Below are positions 61,312 to 64,000 of a stretch of 64,000 nucleotides of DNA, piece after piece (position 1 is the stretch's first letter; every line of letters starts with the position of its first letter). Origin of the DNA: Paenibacillus periandrae (GTDB taxonomy: Bacteria > Bacillota > Bacilli > Paenibacillales > NBRC-103111); the NCBI RefSeq assembly GCF_022458865.1, contig NZ_JAJNMU010000011.1:124001-188000 (forward strand), in the 5' to 3' direction. The notes below the pieces were generated by a model. It was not told the origin of the DNA. It worked only from the letters and a program-made list of their open reading frames with translations, and made no database searches. Both the position numbers and the translations under genes were made by a program.

Positions 61312-63414
61312 TTGAATATCAGCGGATTAATCAGAAGCGTTCTAAACGACATGCAAGCGTCCGAACCGAAAGTATTAGAGCTCAAGGTGGGAGAGGTCGT
61401 TAAAGGAATGGTATTGCAGCTTCTGTCCGAAACAGATGCTATCATCAACATAGGTGGTGTACAAGTACGCGCCAAGCTGGAAACTCCTTTGAAGCAAGGA
61501 GAAGTCACTTTGCTTCAGGTGCAGCCCGAGAACAGCTCCGGACAAATGGTTTTAAAACCTTTGGGTGCATCTGTCGTACAGATCGCCGACGGTTCGCTGG
61601 CTGAGGTATTAAAAAATGTCGGACTGCCGGACGATGCCATCAACCGTCAAATCATTCAAACCCTCCATCAATCGGGAGTGCCACTTTCCAAGGAAAATGT
61701 ACAGGCTTTTTCCCAGCTTCAATCTCAGCTTCCTCCTGCAGTTTCCCAGGATGATTGGATTCCAGCAGCCGTGGTTGCTTTTCAAAAAGGAATTCCACTT
61801 ACAGGAGAAACCGTCACGGCGTTAAAGCAGGTGATAACGGGTCCTGCTTTTCATGAGACTCTGCAGCAATTGGACGATCAGATGACCAAGCTGTTATCCG
61901 ATAACCAGACCTTATCAACTAAGACGAGATCAGCTATAGATGCCTTTAAAGGTGTTGTAGCAGTTGTAAAGGAGGCTTCCAGTGAGCTGATGCCCAATGT
62001 GGCTTCTCTGCTTTCGGACACAGAAGTTGAGAATATGTTAACCGCGACCAAGGAGGCGGGGCGTCAGCAGAATGCATCACAAGCGTCTGCAGCCGTTTCA
62101 ATTGATATTGAAGGAGATACTCAACAAGCTGCTAAAATGCCCGGTACGAGCCCTTCTGTTGCGTCTGTAGGCTTAAATCAGACTGGATCTACATTAATAA
62201 CAGGTGAAGCAAGCTCGACAAGCCCCAAATCTTCATTGTTGCAAGCTGAGACTTTATTAACCAAGGCTGATCCGGCTCTAAATACTGCTGCAGAAGACGG
62301 CCCTACGAATTCAGCAATTTTATCAAAAGCAGGTTCACAGAGCCTGGGTGTAGAACAGGCCTCAACGTTAGCCAAATCAGCTGCAAATCTCACACAGGCC
62401 CAGACTGTGACACCATCTCAACTCGGGTCAGGTGCTGGCATTCTAACGGATAATTCCGGTCGTGCTGTTGAGGTTCCCGCCGTGTTCCCTACTGTTAATA
62501 ACAATGCAACAACAGCCGCAGCTTTGAACAACACATTCAAGATAAATCCTGAGCAGCTAACTTCGGAGCAGCTGAGGGAAACTGCCAATCGTCCTAATCT
62601 GACGCAATCGACGGTGAATAATGGGACAGCTCCCGCTTTATCTACAGACATTCAGAAGGATACAGGTGAACATTGGATCTCCAAGCTGATTAAGGCGGTA
62701 GGGGTAGAGCATGAGCAAGCGATATTTAAGCTGCCGGAAAAAAACGGTCTTGATAGTCAGCTATTGACTGCAGCAAGCTTAAGTGATCAAAGCTCAGATT
62801 TACAAGCACCCGCTGGTACACAGCAGGATCCGTTGAAATCCGTAGATACTCTGAAGAGTGCACTTCTTCTGCTCGTGCAATCCGATGATACCCCAACTGC
62901 ATTGAAAGAGACTGCACAGCAGGCAATTCAACAAATTACGGGACAGCAATTGCTGCTGAATACGGACAGAACCTCGGCTTTTTCCAATATTACGATGTTT
63001 ATTCCGATTATCAATGCCAATGGGGAACAAACAGCAGCTATTCATATCCAATCCCGAAAAGGTGCGCGTGGTCAAATTGATGCGAATAACTGCAGAATTG
63101 TTTTTGACTTACGAATGAAAGCATTAGGGGATACGATGCTCGATGTACAGGTGGTAGATCGGATTGTCAGCCTGCGTGTGTTAAATGACCAGCCTTTTAT
63201 ACAGCCATTACTGGAATCCCACCGTGAGGAAATAGCAGCAAGTTTATCGAAGATTGGTTATCAATTTATTTCTCTGAAATGCAGCCCTTATCCGGAAAAG
63301 GGTCAACCTTCGGAGGAAAAAGCAGCTGGCAGCAGCACTGAATCCAATCTATCGAGCCAGATAAAATCGTTGTATGGCAAGAAACCTTACAAGGGAATGG
63401 ATGTACGCGTATGA
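61312..63414 (+). CDS. ylqG: YlqG-like protein with FliK-like features
   Basis: A 700-aa protein of uncertain function at the ylqG locus. An N-terminal domain (about 1-220) holds VLELKVGEVVKGMVLQLL and a beta-rich DAIINIGG segment. Residues about 230-460 are a low-complexity Ala/Ser/Thr/Gln/Asn-rich linker. The C-terminal 170 residues resemble a flagellar hook-length control (FliK) C-terminal domain by pattern (LDVQVVDRIVSLRVL, LLESHREEIAASL). The TTG at 61312 has GAGGAGGTG seven bases upstream. Its stop overlaps the FlhB-like gene. Confidence 0.75.
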   Translation: MNISGLIRSVLNDMQASEPKVLELKVGEVVKGMVLQLLSETDAIINIGGVQVRAKLETPLKQGEVTLLQVQPENSSGQMVLKPLGASVVQIADGSLAEVLKNVGLPDDAINRQIIQTLHQSGVPLSKENVQAFSQLQSQLPPAVSQDDWIPAAVVAFQKGIPLTGETVTALKQVITGPAFHETLQQLDDQMTKLLSDNQTLSTKTRSAIDAFKGVVAVVKEASSELMPNVASLLSDTEVENMLTATKEAGRQQNASQASAAVSIDIEGDTQQAAKMPGTSPSVASVGLNQTGSTLITGEASSTSPKSSLLQAETLLTKADPALNTAAEDGPTNSAILSKAGSQSLGVEQASTLAKSAANLTQAQTVTPSQLGSGAGILTDNSGRAVEVPAVFPTVNNNATTAAALNNTFKINPEQLTSEQLRETANRPNLTQSTVNNGTAPALSTDIQKDTGEHWISKLIKAVGVEHEQAIFKLPEKNGLDSQLLTAASLSDQSSDLQAPAGTQQDPLKSVDTLKSALLLLVQSDDTPTALKETAQQAIQQITGQQLLLNTDRTSAFSNITMFIPIINANGEQTAAIHIQSRKGARGQIDANNCRIVFDLRMKALGDTMLDVQVVDRIVSLRVLNDQPFIQPLLESHREEIAASLSKIGYQFISLKCSPYPEKGQPSEEKAAGSSTESNLSSQIKSLYGKKPYKGMDVRV

Positions 63415-63713
63415 AGCCTAAAAACCCCGATCCATTAAAAAAAGCGATTGCTTTGAAGTATGCGCCGGGAGAGAAAGGGGCTCCGGTGCTTGTAGCCAAA
63501 GGCAAAGGGCATATGGCTGAGGCTATCATGAGAAAAGCCAAAGAAAACGGAGTCCCTATTCAGGAGGACTCATCACTTGTTGAGGTCCTATCCAAACTGG
63601 AATTAGATCAGGAAATTCCTCCAGAGCTCTACAAGCTGGTGGCTGAAATTTTAAGCTTTGTTTATCGGTCTGATGGACGAGCTAAGCAAATAAAGGTTAA
63701 ATCCTATGAATAA
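63411..63713 (+). CDS. ylqH: FlhB-like C-terminal domain protein (YlqH)
   Basis: A 100-aa protein like the cytoplasmic C-terminus of FlhB/EscU export-switch proteins: KAIALKYAPGEKGAPVLVAKG, ENGVPIQEDSSLVEVL and EIPPELYKLVAEILSFVY. It lacks the transmembrane part and the NPTH autocleavage site of real FlhB. ATGA overlap with ylqG implies joint expression. The ylqG-ylqH pair suggests a shared role tied to export or hook-length sensing; this is not established. Confidence 0.88.
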   Translation: MKPKNPDPLKKAIALKYAPGEKGAPVLVAKGKGHMAEAIMRKAKENGVPIQEDSSLVEVLSKLELDQEIPPELYKLVAEILSFVYRSDGRAKQIKVKSYE

Positions 63714-64000
63714 TCAGCTGACTCGCAAACAACTAGGAGCTATAGGAGAAGAATTGGCTTGGAGGTATCTAGAGGGTCTGCAATATGAGCTCATCGAGAA
63801 AAACTGGCGCTGTAGAACCGGGGAAATTGATCTGATTATGAAGGATGGCAGCTTCCTGGTATTTGTAGAAGTGCGAACACGCAGCGGCAGCTTGCAATTT
63901 GGGACACCTCAAGAATCGGTTAATGCCAAAAAGCAGCAGCAGGTGATGGAGACCGCGCAGTTCTACGTTCATCGTTATCAGAAACAGCAGCTTCAGCTTC
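63706..64000 (+). CDS. yraN: YraN family protein (UPF0102), cut by the window end
   Basis: A partial gene with an ATG overlapping ylqH by eight bases and no stop before 64000. The 98 codons seen open MNNQLTRKQLGAIGEELAWRYL and include GEIDLIMKDG and FVFVEVRTR-type residues (E-D-EVK-like nuclease core), typical of YraN. Function of the family is unsettled; a Holliday-junction-resolvase-like fold is reported. The 3-prime end is missing here. Confidence 0.9.
   Translation, partial: MNNQLTRKQLGAIGEELAWRYLEGLQYELIEKNWRCRTGEIDLIMKDGSFLVFVEVRTRSGSLQFGTPQESVNAKKQQQVMETAQFYVHRYQKQQLQL

Noticed and set aside
1..64000. CRISPR arrays, tRNA or rRNA genes, insertion sequences, prophage genes
   Set aside because: None was seen on either strand when reading through genes and gaps; no regular repeats with spacers and no transposase or integrase motifs.

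Overview
The window is a contiguous piece of a low-to-moderate GC Firmicute chromosome. Gene content and order point to an endospore-forming member of the Paenibacillaceae (Paenibacillus-like). The evidence is a spoVM gene, ylbJ, a YjcZ-type micro-protein, fapR control of fatty-acid synthesis, strong GGAGG ribosome-binding sites with many TTG/GTG starts, and a gene order that follows the Bacillus subtilis ylo/ylb/ylq regions. The genus call is an inference. No rRNA, tRNA, CRISPR array, prophage or transposase was seen. No stretch over 300 bases lacks a gene.

Region 1 (1-27.3 kb, almost all + strand) is a housekeeping block. It runs: Ca2+ P-type ATPase, dapF, a homocysteine methyltransferase/MTHFR fusion, yicC, remA, gmk, rpoZ, coaBC, priA, def, fmt, rsmB, rlmN, the prpC/prkC phosphatase-kinase pair, rsgA, rpe, a small membrane protein, spoVM, convergent rpmB, yloU, fakA, a degV/fakB gene, recG and a probable spoVIF. 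Many genes overlap by 1-17 bases. The block joins nucleotide and CoA supply, translation start and rRNA modification, PASTA-kinase signalling and spore-coat assembly.

Region 2 (27.3-36.7 kb) is an accessory block on both strands between recG and the ylb cluster. It holds a Tat-exported right-handed beta-helix protein, an ArsB/NhaD-type transporter with a terminator-like hairpin in its leader, an ECF41 sigma factor beside an AhpD-like gene that carries an ECF41-like promoter, an exported YcdB/YcdC-SLH wall protein, a UspA protein, several small minus-strand genes of unknown role, a 31-residue YjcZ-like gene, and a candidate minus-strand small RNA.

Region 3 (36.7-42.7 kb) is the ylb cluster: rsmD, coaD, ylbJ (-), the Lon/PDZ protease ylbL, tmcAL/ylbM (-), the YceD-family gene and rpmF. 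Region 4 (42.8-49.0 kb) is the FapR regulon: fapR-plsX-fabH-fabD-fabG-acpP-fabF. It has a FapR-box-like palindrome in front and two similar hairpin-bearing spacers before fabD and fabG. With fakA and the degV gene upstream, the window encodes both de novo and exogenous fatty-acid entry to the PlsX acyl-phosphate pool. Region 5 (49.0-64 kb) is rnc-smc-ftsY-ylxM-ffh-rpsP-khpA-rimM-trmD-rplS-lepB-rbgA-rnhB-ylqG-ylqH and a yraN gene cut by the window end. It combines chromosome condensation, SRP targeting and signal peptidase with ribosome biogenesis.
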